NCBI GenBank assembly: GCA_001281695.1
Contig: LJIE01000001.1
Coordinates: 3,247,521-3,311,520 of the forward strand
Length of the DNA: 64,000 bases
Reading direction: 5' to 3'
Origin: a bacterium 336/3
GTDB lineage: Bacteria > Bacteroidota > Bacteroidia > Cytophagales > Thermonemataceae
In this document: positions 49,328 to 59,370 of the stretch, piece by piece
Position numbering within the stretch: position 1 is the stretch's first letter
Layout: the number at the start of each line of letters is the position of its first letter
Notes under the pieces: generated by a model
What the model was told of the DNA's origin: nothing
The model's database searches: none
What the model saw: only the letters and a program-made list of their open reading frames with translations
Translations under genes and position numbers: made by a program

Positions 49328-52300
49328 CTATTTTTTTACTTTCTTACTAATCACCTTTCCTTCAAATTGTAAGCTTAATACATAAATACTACTTGCCAAA
49401 TGGCTTGTATTGGTAGCTTTATAAGTATTAATCCCTAAATTACCATTCAAGATTCGCTCCTCTACTATCCTACCCAATACATCTGTAAGGGTAAATCTAA
49501 CTTTTCCGTCTTTGGGTAGTGTATAGGCTACTTCAAAATCATCTTTGAATGGGTTGGGGACAATAGATACTATTTCAAAGCCTTGTTGCTCAAAAATAAC
49601 AGATTCTATACGAGTATATATAGATTTCTCATCTTTATCTATGGGTTTGAGTCTATAATAAGCTATTTGGACATCATCCCCTATCTTTTCATCCAAAAAG
49701 TGATATTTAGCACCTTTCTCTTGGCATCCTACCGTACCTATTTTTACAAAATCTTTACCATTCAAAGAACGTTCTACTTCATATCTATCACCATTAATTT
49801 CAAATTCTGTTTGCCATTCTAATAAAGCATCTGAATCACCTGATTTTTTAGCTTTAAAATATAGCATCCCCACAGGTAATGGATTAAAGTCACTGATGCT
49901 TCCCAATGTAAAAGGACTAAAAGTTGTAAAGGTAGTGGTACTTGTAACCGTTGTACCTGCTACTGAACCTCCCCCATTTGTCCATTGCGAACCATTCCAA
50001 CGACAAACTCTTAAGTCTGTTTCTCTTCCAACATCCACACCACAACTTCTTGTGCTATTGTATCCTAAATTTACAGTTGCATTTTGAGAGCCATTTGTTC
50101 TATCAAGCATCCAATATTCGCAATTGCCTACATGGTTTAAACTTGTTTCCTTTTGTCTGATGTCATAAGGGTTCGGATAAACTCTTGTATAAGAAGCTGT
50201 AAAATGGTCTGTAAGCGTTGTTGTTCCTGAAGGGCTAAAACCAATAGGGGCAAAATACGTTCCGTTACCCAATGGGAATGTAAATGTTGTATTACCTATT
50301 TTTCTTGCTGTGCCAACAATATGACTGCTATTACTTCCCCCTGATGTAGCAGAGCCTGCTGAAAAGTCTATACGATTTGCATTTGTAGTAAGTACACCAT
50401 TGTTGAATGTTCCTGTACCAGCCACCTTAATATTTGTGTTATTCAAAGATGCTCCTCCAGAGCCATTCATGGTTAGATGATGTACATTTAACACATTTCC
50501 TGTAGATTGTAAAAGAGTGAGGGTAAAATCTAACAATGTTCCAGAATCGCCCGAAGCATCATCTAATACATAAAGTGTCCATGTACCAGTATAAGTTCCA
50601 CTATAAGTAGAAAAAGCTACATTTTCTGGTCTGAACGTACCTGTAAAAGGAGCTGTTCCTGCTGTAATATTGGTTGCCCCTGCATCACTAATGGTGGTAT
50701 TGGTATAATTATTATCAGAGCCTCCATTATCATCAGAAATCAAAAATACTGTACCATTGGGTGATACTAAATATATCCCTAAATCCCCAGTAAATGTATG
50801 ATTAATAGAGAAATTTATACTTGAAAGAGCCGTGTATGTTCCTGCAGGAACGGTTACAGAACTCACAGCACAATTGGTACAACTGGCTAATGTAGCTGAT
50901 GTGGGAACTGTATTATTAGTTACTATAATGGATGATGGGTCTCCAATTGCAAAATCTGTAGTATTGGCTACACTATAAGGTATTGTTTCTGTTTGTGTAT
51001 TACTAATATTTTGTACACTTGTTCCACTAAATGTAACCGTTGAGCTTGTTCCTGCTGTAAAGGTATTATTATTCGTGAAATTACCTTTTACATCCAATGC
51101 AGTGTTTGTACCTGTCATATTGAATGTTCCATTATTTTGTAAGTTACCATTGAGTGTAAGGCTTGCACCATTGGTATATGTTAAGCTACTACCATTATTG
51201 ATAGTAAGATTTCGAGCTGTACCACTAATAGATGAAACAGCTGCCATTGTGATACTAAAATTGGAAATAGAACCTGTTATACCTCCATCATCATCAATTG
51301 CATACAGTCTCCAATTTCCGTTATAAGCTCCTGCATAAGATGCCAATGTTCCTACTTCTAAAGAATATGTTCCTGTAAAAGGTGCTCCTGCTGTGTTAAT
51401 GTTGGTTGAGCCATCCTGAATCACAGTATTTGTATAATTATCATCAATATCTCCATTATCTGTAGAAACAAGAAATACTGTATTGTCTGGAGCTAACAAG
51501 TAAATATCTAAATCTGAATCATAGGTATGTGTAATGCTAAATCGAATATTAGAAATACCTGTATAAGTTCCTGCTGGTACAGTTACAGAACTAGAAGCAC
51601 AGGTACCACATCCTGTCAGTGAAGCTGCTGTAGGAATAGTATTTCCTGTTGCTACTCCACCAGAAGGAGTATTATCAGGAATGGCTATTGTACTTGTATT
51701 GGAGTATGTTGCCCCAGAAGATTGTAAAGTAATTGTATGATTTCCCAAACATCCAATAATAACATCATCAGTTGCTGTAGGTATTGTACCTGTTGTCCAA
51801 ACAGTAGGGTCATTCCAACTACCTGATTTAATAGAAATAATAGATCCTATACCTGTTGCTAAAGTTGTTGCAGAAATGCTACCTGAACCCGATAAAGCTG
51901 AAAGTCTGCCTTCTGTATAAGTATAAATACGATAGTAGTACATTGTAGAAGGTGATAAACCCGTATCTGCATAATTGAGTGTTCCTGATGGCACTAATGT
52001 TCTAAAACTATAATTAACTCCATCAGTAGAACGATAAATAGCATAACCCAATTCGTTGGTTGCATTATCTGCCCATGTAAGTTGAAGGGTAGTAGATGAT
52101 ACACAATCAGCAGAAAAAGATGTAATATTGCCATTAGGAGCAACAGAAGAGAAATTATAGAACTTTCTACTGCCATTAGATGCACTATTTAAAGAAATTG
52201 GAGATGTTGTATAACATGCCTCATTGGAACCTGTATAAGAAATTGCAGAACCTGTTACAGTAGGATGTTGGTCTGCATCCATTGCTACATACTGATTTGT

Positions 52301-52945
52301 ACCATCACCTGCTCCTAAACCCACTCTTGGAGCTATTCCTGCTCCACAACTAATTGCACTTGAAAAAACACCCACATTCATTTGTCCATAAATCATTCTG
52401 ATTACACCTCCATTGGTATTATTAGGAGCTGTTTCATAAATATGAGTTTGCCATGTTGCATTGGCTGTTGTAGATGTGCCATCTACTCTCATATTCTGCC
52501 ACTCTACAACAAGTTTGCGATTGGGTGCTGTTCCAACTAATTTATAATGTACTTTTCCTGAAGAATGGGTTCTCCATAACAATTCATTACTTGTACCTGG
52601 AGTAGAGTTAGCAAATGTACAAACTCTATGATGCCCCACAATAGCCATTGTATTTGCATCTGTATTGATAACACTTGTGCCAAAACGAAGTACTCCTCCT
52701 GCATTTACAGAAAAGTCGGTAAATCTTTGCCCCATAAAAAAGACCTCAAACCCAATAGCATTTACAGAAGAAGATACTGGTCCTTGATTACCACCTATTA
52801 AAGTAGTTGTACCACTAGACATATCCTCCAACGACTCATTACTGGCCGCTGAAGCTGTATAATTTTGAATATTCTGTGAAAAAACAGTTTGGTAAAAGAA
52901 AAGGCTTATTAGATAAAAAAATGTTTGTAGTAATTTTTTCTGCAT
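49328..52945 (-). CDS. Large T9SS-exported protein with fibronectin III and paired P-domains
   Basis: 1205 residues with signal peptide (MQKKLLQTFFYLISLFFYQTVFSQ). An N-terminal beta-rich domain (about 25-265) is followed by a fibronectin type III domain (TLQLTWADNATNELGYAIYR). Two related proprotein-convertase P-like domains follow, recognised by IRFSITHTYDSDLDIYLLAP and INFSINHTFTGDLGIYLVSP, each with NGNWRLYAIDDD or TGTWTLYVLDDA; a CGTCASSSVTVPAGTYTGIS/CTNCAVSSVTVPAGTYTALS pair precedes them. A further beta region leads to a T9SS type A sorting domain (IVPNPFKDDFEVAY to GKVISKKVKK). No protease domain is attached. Probable surface or matrix protein; the duplicated P-domains suggest internal duplication. 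Confidence 0.88.
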   Translation of the reverse strand: MQKKLLQTFFYLISLFFYQTVFSQNIQNYTASAASNESLEDMSSGTTTLIGGNQGPVSSSVNAIGFEVFFMGQRFTDFSVNAGGVLRFGTSVINTDANTMAIVGHHRVCTFANSTPGTSNELLWRTHSSGKVHYKLVGTAPNRKLVVEWQNMRVDGTSTTANATWQTHIYETAPNNTNGGVIRMIYGQMNVGVFSSAISCGAGIAPRVGLGAGDGTNQYVAMDADQHPTVTGSAISYTGSNEACYTTSPISLNSASNGSRKFYNFSSVAPNGNITSFSADCVSSTTLQLTWADNATNELGYAIYRSTDGVNYSFRTLVPSGTLNYADTGLSPSTMYYYRIYTYTEGRLSALSGSGSISATTLATGIGSIISIKSGSWNDPTVWTTGTIPTATDDVIIGCLGNHTITLQSSGATYSNTSTIAIPDNTPSGGVATGNTIPTAASLTGCGTCASSSVTVPAGTYTGISNIRFSITHTYDSDLDIYLLAPDNTVFLVSTDNGDIDDNYTNTVIQDGSTNINTAGAPFTGTYSLEVGTLASYAGAYNGNWRLYAIDDDGGITGSISNFSITMAAVSSISGTARNLTINNGSSLTYTNGASLTLNGNLQNNGTFNMTGTNTALDVKGNFTNNNTFTAGTSSTVTFSGTSVQNISNTQTETIPYSVANTTDFAIGDPSSIIVTNNTVPTSATLASCTNCAVSSVTVPAGTYTALSSINFSINHTFTGDLGIYLVSPNGTVFLISDDNGGSDNNYTNTTISDAGATNITAGTAPFTGTFRPENVAFSTYSGTYTGTWTLYVLDDASGDSGTLLDFTLTLLQSTGNVLNVHHLTMNGSGGASLNNTNIKVAGTGTFNNGVLTTNANRIDFSAGSATSGGSNSSHIVGTARKIGNTTFTFPLGNGTYFAPIGFSPSGTTTLTDHFTASYTRVYPNPYDIRQKETSLNHVGNCEYWMLDRTNGSQNATVNLGYNSTRSCGVDVGRETDLRVCRWNGSQWTNGGGSVAGTTVTSTTTFTTFSPFTLGSISDFNPLPVGMLYFKAKKSGDSDALLEWQTEFEINGDRYEVERSLNGKDFVKIGTVGCQEKGAKYHFLDEKIGDDVQIAYYRLKPIDKDEKSIYTRIESVIFEQQGFEIVSIVPNPFKDDFEVAYTLPKDGKVRFTLTDVLGRIVEERILNGNLGINTYKATNTSHLASSIYVLSLQFEGKVISKKVKK

Positions 52946-53102
52946 AATTCAATATTTTTATTTTTATAAAACGATATTTTTTAAAATTTTAAACTATAAA
53001 ATATTTATATCGCATGCAATATTAATGAAGAAAAAACGTTTTACAAAATTAAATTTCGTCAGATATCATGTAATTTATTCTTTAATTTAGAAGAAAAACA
53101 AA

Positions 53103-53139
53103 GAAAAATGGGTTTAATAGTTTTAAACCATTAAACCCA
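53103..53139 (-). terminator. Terminator after the transketolase subunit gene
   Basis: TGGGTTTAAT (53109-53118) pairs with ATTAAACCCA (53130-53139), followed by TTTTTC on the minus strand. It lies 22 bases after the stop codon. Confidence 0.75.
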
Positions 53140-53160
53140 CGAAAAATATTTTTTTATTTT

Positions 53161-54117
53161 TTATTTTTTTCTTGTTAATACCTTTTCAACGGCTGCCACC
53201 ACATTTTCTGCTTCTAAACCATACTTTTTCATCAAATCATCAGGAGTTCCACTTTCACCAAAAGTATCATTGACTGCTACAAACTCTTGGGGAGTAGGCA
53301 ATTTTGTTGCCAATACTTCTGCTACTGCACTTCCCAAACCTCCAAAACGTTGATGCTCTTCTGCTGTAACCACACATTTTGTCTTAGATATAGAGGCTAA
53401 AATTGCTTCTTCATCCAATGGTTTGATGGTATGAATATTGATTAATTCTACACTGATTCCTCTTTGAGCCAGTATTTCAGCAGCTTGGATAGATTTCCAA
53501 ACCAAATGTCCTGTTGCTAAGATGGTTACATCTGTTCCTTCTTGTAACAATAAAGCTTTACCTATTTGGAAAGGTGTATTTTCTGAAATAAATATAGGTA
53601 CTTTGGGTCTTCCAAAACGCAAATAAACAGGTCCATAATGTTCTGCAATTGCCATGGTTGCCGCTTTTGTTTGGTTGTAGTCACAAGGATTAATCACTAC
53701 CATCCCTGGAAGCATACGCATCATGCCCAAATCTTCTAAAATCTGATGAGTCGCACCGTCTTCTCCAAGTGTAATACCTGCATGAGAAGCACAAATTTTT
53801 ACGTTTTTATGGGAATAAGCAATAGATTGACGTATTTGGTCATAAACTCTCCCTGTCGAAAAATTCGCAAAAGTACCTGTAAAAGGAATTTTACCTGTAA
53901 CTGCTAAACCTGCTGCAATGCCCATCATGTTGGCTTCTGCAATTCCGACTTGGAAAAAACGTTCAGGAAATTGTTTTTGGAAGGCATCCATTTTGAGTGA
54001 ACCTGTAAGGTCAGCACAAAGCCCCACTACTTGGTCATTTTGCTTGGCTATTTCTAATAAGCCTACTCCAAAACCCGAACGAGTATCATTATTACCTAAT
54101 ATCTCAAACTTTTTCAT
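53161..54117 (-). CDS. Transketolase C-terminal subunit
   Basis: About 318 residues from ATG 54117 ([20 protein letters not shown]); a 19-codon upstream extension overlaps the promoter and is rejected. It contains the pyrimidine-binding ([41 protein letters not shown]) and C-terminal transketolase domains ([39 protein letters not shown]). The Glu of GIAEANM is the expected cofactor-activating Glu. The thiamine-binding N-terminal half is not in this gene or its neighbours, so the partner subunit must be encoded elsewhere. With that partner it would act in the non-oxidative pentose phosphate pathway. Confidence 0.92.
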   Translation of the reverse strand: MKKFEILGNNDTRSGFGVGLLEIAKQNDQVVGLCADLTGSLKMDAFQKQFPERFFQVGIAEANMMGIAAGLAVTGKIPFTGTFANFSTGRVYDQIRQSIAYSHKNVKICASHAGITLGEDGATHQILEDLGMMRMLPGMVVINPCDYNQTKAATMAIAEHYGPVYLRFGRPKVPIFISENTPFQIGKALLLQEGTDVTILATGHLVWKSIQAAEILAQRGISVELINIHTIKPLDEEAILASISKTKCVVTAEEHQRFGGLGSAVAEVLATKLPTPQEFVAVNDTFGESGTPDDLMKKYGLEAENVVAAVEKVLTRKK

Positions 54118-54147
54118 GAAAAATGTATTTTTGTTGGCAATTGCCTG

Positions 54148-54175
54148 CAAAGATAAAGGTATAATTTGTACCAAA
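54148..54175 (-). promoter_or_regulatory. Candidate promoter of the transketolase subunit gene
   Basis: On the minus strand TTTG (54172-54175), 16 bases and TATCTTTG (54148-54155). The spacer is short, but the -7 element fits and supports the start at 54117. Confidence 0.5.
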
Positions 54176-54191
54176 AAGAGAAGTTTATATT

Positions 54192-54671
54192 TTATTTTTT
54201 CTGATTTATAAGGAGTTTATACAAATAAACATGTCCATTATCTTGAGCCTGTAGTGTAATTGTAGCCCCTCTACAGTCAAATTCAATGCTATTTGTGCCT
54301 GTCCAAGGAGCATCCAAACTTCCTTTTATTTTTTCTGGAGGTAATACATTTTTGAGACGTTTATAGATTTCTTTAAAAGTTTCAGGATAAGTAGGTTCAA
54401 TCTCCATATCGTCACTATCTCCCAATTCAGCATAAAAATGTGTAGTAAAAAAAACTGTTCCTTCTTTTTGAAGAGTAGCACACACAGCAACCTGAATATC
54501 ATCAAAAATGGTTCTTTTACCAAAATCTGCAAAAATAGTTTTTCTTTTCAAGTCATATAAAGGAAACATCTTGTGCAATTCGGCATCAGTATAATTCCAC
54601 TTTAAAACTTCTGTTGGGTTTTCTACAAGAAAACCTTGTGTAAAATCTAAAAAATCAGGATAACGCTCCAT
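54192..54671 (-). CDS. Conserved-looking cytoplasmic protein of unknown function
   Basis: 159 residues, no signal peptide, start [18 protein letters not shown]. The sequence is compact and looks like a single alpha/beta domain: [43 protein letters not shown], and a C-terminal [27 protein letters not shown]. No motif points to an enzyme. It lies between the fadD terminator and the transketolase promoter on the same strand and appears to be an independent gene. Confidence 0.65.
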   Translation of the reverse strand: MERYPDFLDFTQGFLVENPTEVLKWNYTDAELHKMFPLYDLKRKTIFADFGKRTIFDDIQVAVCATLQKEGTVFFTTHFYAELGDSDDMEIEPTYPETFKEIYKRLKNVLPPEKIKGSLDAPWTGTNSIEFDCRGATITLQAQDNGHVYLYKLLINQKK

Positions 54672-54694
54672 ATTGATAATTTTTTATCTTAATA

Positions 54695-54721
54695 AAAAAA
54701 GGTAGCAAATGCTACCTTTTT
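54695..54721 (-). terminator. Intrinsic terminator after the acyl-CoA ligase gene
   Basis: AAAAAGGTAGC pairs with GCTACCTTTTT over a short loop, immediately after the stop of the minus-strand ligase gene. Confidence 0.88.
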
Positions 54722-54725
54722 AATT

Positions 54726-56426
54726 TTAAGCTCTTCCAGAAGATTCTACTTGTGCTTTCATCTCATCTTTCAAGACTTTTCGTAAGATTTTTCCTACATT
54801 CGATTTAGGTAACTCAGTTCTGAATTCTATATCACGTGGCTGTTTGTAGCCTGTCAGATTTTCTTCACAATATTTACGAACTTCTTGTTCTGTGAGGCTT
54901 TCATCTTTCTTTACAATATAAATTTTTACACGTTCTGTAGCCTTTGCATCAGGTACACCAATAACTGCTACTTCCAATACTTTAGGATGCCCTGCTACTA
55001 CATCTTCTACTTCATTAGGATACACATTAAAACCAGACACCAAAATCATATCTTTTTTCCTATCTACAATTCTAAAGAAGCCATCTTCTTGCATTACACC
55101 AACATCCCCAGTTTTGAACCAGCCATCTTCTGTGAACACTTTGGCTGTTTCATCAGGTCTATTCCAATAACCAAGCATCACATTGGGTCCTTTCGCACAA
55201 ATTTCACCTGCTTCGCCAAGTTGTACATCTTTGCCATCATCATCAATAAGCTTAATATCCACATTAGGTACAGGTATCCCAATTGAGCCTATTTGTTCTG
55301 TACCATCAATCGGGTTACAAGTAAGTACAGGAGCTGTTTCACTTAACCCATAGCCTTCAGCAACTGCAATACCTGTCATTTGTTTCCATTTTTCGGCAAC
55401 TGGTTTTTGCATTGCCATACCACCAGCCACAACTACTTTTACATTAGTCCAATTGATTTTCTTAAAATCTGGGTGATTCATCATCCCTACAAACAAGGTA
55501 TTGAGCCCTGTAAGTACTGTAAATTTATTTTTAATCATTTCACCTAAGAAACTTGGCATATCTCTCGGATTGGCAATCAATATATTTTTAGCTCCGATAG
55601 CCACCATAGAGAAGCAATTCACAGTCAGTGCAAACACATGATACAAAGGTAAAGGTGTTATAATTACCTCTTGAGGTGATTCTTTAAGTTTGGGACCCAT
55701 CCAAGCTTTTATTTGCATCATGTTTGCCAAAATATTTCTATGAGTAAGCATTGCTCCTTTAGAAACACCCGTTGTACCACCTGTATATTGTAAAAATGCT
55801 AAATCAGAGCCTTTGGAATCTACAGGAGTAAATGTTTTTTTAGCTCCCATGGATAAAGCTTTATTAAAAGAAACTGCATTGGGGATGTTAAAAGGAGGTA
55901 CCATTTTTTTCTTATGTTTTACAACATAATTCACAATTTTACCTTTTAAAAAACCAAGCATATCTCCAATTTCTGTAACAATTACATGCTTGATATTGGT
56001 ATGTGGTAAGGCTTTTTCTAAGTTTTGAGCAAAATTTGCTACAATGATGACTACTTTTACATCAGCATCTTTATACTGATGTTCCATTTCACGTACTGTG
56101 TATTGAGGATTCACATTGACAGCAGTAAAGCCTGCTCTCAAAATACCAAATAAAGCCACAGGATATTGTAAAATATTAGGCATTTGCAATCCTACTTTAT
56201 CTCCTTTTTGCAAACCTAGGCTTTGCAAATATGCTGCAAAGTCTTGAGATTTTTTATCTATTTCTTTGTAGCTCAATACCTTATCCATAAACTGGTAAGC
56301 AGGCAAATTTGCATATTTTTTAAGATGCTCATCTAAAAATGCTACCAAAGATGAATATTGGTCAGGATTGATTTCTTTGGGAATGCTTGCATGGTATTTT
56401 TGTAGCCAAAGTTTTGTTTCTGACAT
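54726..56426 (-). CDS. fadD: Long-chain acyl-CoA synthetase (AMP-forming)
   Basis: 566 residues, matching FadD-type ligases. ANL superfamily motifs in order: LQYTGGTTGVSKGAMLTHRN (P-loop, A3), a lid segment EGYGLSETAPVLTCNP (A5), DGWFKTGDVGVMQEDGFFRIVDRKKDMI (A7-A8 with the TGD and hinge) and the C-terminal Lys region PKSNVGKILRKVLKDE (A10). It activates fatty acids to acyl-CoA with ATP. It has no adjacent beta-oxidation gene; the dehydrogenase at 24727 could act next in the same pathway. The symbol is by similarity of motifs and length. Confidence 0.92.
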   Translation of the reverse strand: MSETKLWLQKYHASIPKEINPDQYSSLVAFLDEHLKKYANLPAYQFMDKVLSYKEIDKKSQDFAAYLQSLGLQKGDKVGLQMPNILQYPVALFGILRAGFTAVNVNPQYTVREMEHQYKDADVKVVIIVANFAQNLEKALPHTNIKHVIVTEIGDMLGFLKGKIVNYVVKHKKKMVPPFNIPNAVSFNKALSMGAKKTFTPVDSKGSDLAFLQYTGGTTGVSKGAMLTHRNILANMMQIKAWMGPKLKESPQEVIITPLPLYHVFALTVNCFSMVAIGAKNILIANPRDMPSFLGEMIKNKFTVLTGLNTLFVGMMNHPDFKKINWTNVKVVVAGGMAMQKPVAEKWKQMTGIAVAEGYGLSETAPVLTCNPIDGTEQIGSIGIPVPNVDIKLIDDDGKDVQLGEAGEICAKGPNVMLGYWNRPDETAKVFTEDGWFKTGDVGVMQEDGFFRIVDRKKDMILVSGFNVYPNEVEDVVAGHPKVLEVAVIGVPDAKATERVKIYIVKKDESLTEQEVRKYCEENLTGYKQPRDIEFRTELPKSNVGKILRKVLKDEMKAQVESSGRA

Positions 56427-56579
56427 AACGCTATGTGTGTTTTAAGTGAAGATTATAAGCAATTTTAGTTTTTTATGCGTTGTATGTGTTTCTAATTTGG
56501 AAGAAAGAATAAGGAAAACAGAAATTAGAATTTAAAAGAATTTTGTCTTCCCTCGTACTTTTTCAAGGTATATTTTTCA

Positions 56580-57620
56580 TTACATATCTCTTTGCAAGAG
56601 CTCTGCTACAATAATATAGCGTTGTTCTTTAGGGATTTGTGAAAGATACATGGCTGCTTCTGAATGTTTATCTTTTCCTTTTAAATCTATAATTTCTTGT
56701 CCATTTCTACTAATTTTTATTTTCCCATCTTTCTTTTTGAGTTCAAATGGATTCTGATTTTCTTCATTATCAGACACTTTTACTTTTGCTGCATCTAACT
56801 TTATTTTCCAAAGAAGTTTGCTTCCATCGGGTGTACGAACTTTAAAACCATCTGCATCTTTCGCTTTCACTTCTGCTACTTCATTACCATTAGCATCTTT
56901 ATATTTATTTTTCTCTGCTGATTTCGTTTTACCTTTGATGACCTTACCATCAAATTCTATTTTTACCTCATTATCAGAGAACTTAAATACAGCTTTATCA
57001 CCAATATTATTGGTGTATTCAATTGTTTGTTCGTTTGCTTGAACAGATTTGTTATCAGATTGTACTACTGTTACAGGTTCTTTATTAACTTTATCATCAT
57101 TTTTACTTGTTCCAAATATAAGAAAGCCTGCAAGTCCAACAGCACCGACCAATCCTCCCAAGCCCACTACTTTCCCCCATTGTACTTCTTGCTTTGGTTT
57201 GTAACGTACTGATTGCAGTAAGGCTAAAGCTTTTTGGTCAGATGGATTTTGAAGTAATGCTTGAGCGGCATATTCCTCACTTTTTTTCTTATGTTGTTGT
57301 TGATTGGTTTGCACGAATTTCATTCCGTGAACTTGAGCAAGCAAGCTAAGTGTATCAGCATCATCAGGATTGAGAGCATAGGCTTTTTCGAGAGCTATGA
57401 GTGCATCATCAGCCTGCTGATGGTCTATAAAGCCTTTACCTAAGAGAATTAACTTTTTACGTTCTTCCTCAATGGCTTGTAAGTCTTCATCACTCATACC
57501 CAGTTCTTGACTGATGGCTTTTAAATCAGCTTTTATTTGTTCATTATCTTTTTTTGCCTTTATTTCCATCATTTGTTTGATGTAGGCATCTATTCTTTGT
57601 TGCTCATCCATGATGCTCAA
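56580..57620 (-). CDS. Membrane-anchored TPR protein of unknown function
   Basis: 346 residues. The N-terminal cytoplasmic part is helical (MSDEDLQAIEEERKKLIL) with two TPR-like units (ADDALIALEKAYALNPDDADTLSLLAQVHG and the KSEEYAAQALLQNPSDQKALALL pair). One membrane helix (VVGLGGLVGAVGLAGFLIFG, about 150-170) follows. The C-terminal half is charged and beta-like, with repeated strand motifs (VKIEFDGKVIKGKTK, DGKIKISRNGQEIIDLKGK), ending SQIPKEQRYIIVAELLQRDM. No family recognised. It lies 38 bases downstream of the cyanophycinase-like gene on the same strand and may be part of that transcript. Confidence 0.65.
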   Translation of the reverse strand: MSIMDEQQRIDAYIKQMMEIKAKKDNEQIKADLKAISQELGMSDEDLQAIEEERKKLILLGKGFIDHQQADDALIALEKAYALNPDDADTLSLLAQVHGMKFVQTNQQQHKKKSEEYAAQALLQNPSDQKALALLQSVRYKPKQEVQWGKVVGLGGLVGAVGLAGFLIFGTSKNDDKVNKEPVTVVQSDNKSVQANEQTIEYTNNIGDKAVFKFSDNEVKIEFDGKVIKGKTKSAEKNKYKDANGNEVAEVKAKDADGFKVRTPDGSKLLWKIKLDAAKVKVSDNEENQNPFELKKKDGKIKISRNGQEIIDLKGKDKHSEAAMYLSQIPKEQRYIIVAELLQRDM

Positions 57621-57658
57621 GAGTTTCTAAACGTTAATCTATGAAATTTTTATGAAAA

Positions 57659-58495
57659 TCAAAACTCTATTCTAAATTTTTGCCCAGTAGTATATACAGA
57701 AACTTTTAGATTTGTAGCTCCCAGTTTATTTTTATACACATTTTTACTTTTCTTAGGATTTTCAAAAACGATTACTTGCGAATCGCCTACTACTTCGGCT
57801 TTATTTTTATATACTAAAATAGCTGTTGCTTCGTCTATTCCCACACATAGAAATTCAGGGTGTTCAATAACAGCACTGATGAGCCTATTGTGTCTGCTTC
57901 GAATCAGGAAATGCTGGTCTATAATTGCTTTTTTCAAAAATCCCATTCCTTCCCCAAACTCAACATTATCTGCTTCTATGGTTTGGAATGTTTGATTGTA
58001 TTCTTTATATCGTTTTTCATTTCCTGTAATCATTTTTTTACTCATCACAGCAGCACCTGCTGAAGTACCTGCTATCATGCCTCCTTGTTGGTAACAAGCC
58101 CAAATTGCCTCATACACAGGAGTATTCTGAATAGAAGCCATAAGTTTATTTTGGTCACCACCCGAAAAATATATCAGTTTAGCATTTCTGATACTATCCA
58201 AAGCTGATTTTGAAGCATTTTTGGCATTTTTAGAAAAATCGTAGCCAAAAGCCTTCATTTTATTTTCAGCAAATTGTTTTTGAGCATAAAAAATAGCCGA
58301 ATCAGGTTCTGAGCTTGCCATTGGAAGAATAATGGCATATCCTCCTTTATCCAAACTTGATTCTATAAACATACGACTGAGCAATTCTGGAGGGCGTTTA
58401 CCTCCTCCAATGATAAATAACTTACCTTGAGCATTTAAGAAAAAACTATGTAAAATACATAGCCCTAACAAAATATTTCTTTTGAGGTGTTTCAT
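57659..58495 (-). CDS. Cyanophycinase-like exported serine peptidase (S51)
   Basis: 278 residues with signal peptide (MKHLKRNILLGLCILHSFFLNAQ). Peptidase S51 features: GKLFIIGGGKRPPELL, YFSGGDQNKLMASI and the nucleophile elbow IAGTSAGAAVMSKKMI, with the catalytic Ser in GTSAG, then IDQHFLIRSRHNRLISAV and CVGIDEATAILVY. Related enzymes cut cyanophycin or act on small Asp-peptides. The export signal suggests it degrades external or periplasmic peptides. Its start codon overlaps the stop of the FKBP gene by one base, so the two are translationally coupled. Confidence 0.9.
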   Translation of the reverse strand: MKHLKRNILLGLCILHSFFLNAQGKLFIIGGGKRPPELLSRMFIESSLDKGGYAIILPMASSEPDSAIFYAQKQFAENKMKAFGYDFSKNAKNASKSALDSIRNAKLIYFSGGDQNKLMASIQNTPVYEAIWACYQQGGMIAGTSAGAAVMSKKMITGNEKRYKEYNQTFQTIEADNVEFGEGMGFLKKAIIDQHFLIRSRHNRLISAVIEHPEFLCVGIDEATAILVYKNKAEVVGDSQVIVFENPKKSKNVYKNKLGATNLKVSVYTTGQKFRIEF

Positions 58496-59343
58496 TATTT
58501 TACAGCAATCAGTTCTACATCAAAAATTAAAATAGCATTGGCAGGAATATCAGCTCCTGCTCCTTTTTCACCATAACCCATAAAAGAAGGAATAATCAGT
58601 TTTGCTTTTGAACCCACAGGCATCTGCATAAAACCTTCGTCCCAGCCTTTTATTACTTGTCCATTACCCACTGCAAACTCGAAAGGTGTTCCTCTATCCA
58701 CAGAACTATCAAATTTTTTCCCATTTAATAACATACCTGTATAATGAGCCACCACAGTTTGCCCCTTTGTGGGTTTTGCTCCTGTTCCTTTTTGAGTATA
58801 AACGATATGAAGTCCTGAAGGTAAAGCCTGAGCCACCAATTTGTTTGCTTTTAGGTACTGTTGAATTTTTGTTGTTTCTTCTATTTTGAGTTTGGCATTT
58901 TTGGCATCCTTTTCTTTCTGAATTTCAACATTGGAGCGTATTTTTTTGATTTTGATGTGGTATTTGAGATATTCGCCTACATTGATAAAGGTTGGTAAAG
59001 CTGTTGGGGCATATTTACGAAGCGTATCTAATGACACCAACACTTCTACACTATCTTTTTCTTGAAGCAAACCAAAGACTTCTAAAGGTGTTGTTTTGCG
59101 TTCTATATCTGTATATTTATCTTGCCAATTAAGGTTGTTATCAGGAGATTTCTGAACTAATGAATCTTTTCCTGTATAAATAGCTACTGAAAATGTAACT
59201 ATTTCACCTAATTTTACTTTTCTATTTTGAGGAAATTGTTTGAAGTGTTTATATAAAACTCCATTATTGGTTTTTTTGTAGTTTTGAGCAAAAGAAATAC
59301 TACCTATCAAGAGTATGAGTGTACTAAAAAATAATTTTTTCAT
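58495..59343 (-). CDS. Exported FKBP-type peptidyl-prolyl isomerase
   Basis: 282 residues with signal peptide (MKKLFFSTLILLIGSISFAQ). The N-terminal part (about 25-165) is beta-rich then helical (RKVKLGEIVTFSVAIYTGKD and SNVEIQKEKDAKNAKLKIEETTKIQQYL), resembling the dimerisation region of FkpA/Mip proteins only loosely. The C-terminal FKBP domain (about 185-282) is complete: GQTVVAHYTGMLLNGKKFDSS, FEFAVGNGQVIKGWDEGFMQMPVGSKAKLIIP and YGEKGAGADIPANAILIFDVELI. It should act in the periplasm in protein folding. It is transcribed divergently from the Nudix gene across a palindrome. Confidence 0.92.
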   Translation of the reverse strand: MKKLFFSTLILLIGSISFAQNYKKTNNGVLYKHFKQFPQNRKVKLGEIVTFSVAIYTGKDSLVQKSPDNNLNWQDKYTDIERKTTPLEVFGLLQEKDSVEVLVSLDTLRKYAPTALPTFINVGEYLKYHIKIKKIRSNVEIQKEKDAKNAKLKIEETTKIQQYLKANKLVAQALPSGLHIVYTQKGTGAKPTKGQTVVAHYTGMLLNGKKFDSSVDRGTPFEFAVGNGQVIKGWDEGFMQMPVGSKAKLIIPSFMGYGEKGAGADIPANAILIFDVELIAVK

Positions 59344-59370
59344 AAAAATTAATTGAATCTATAAAATCAT

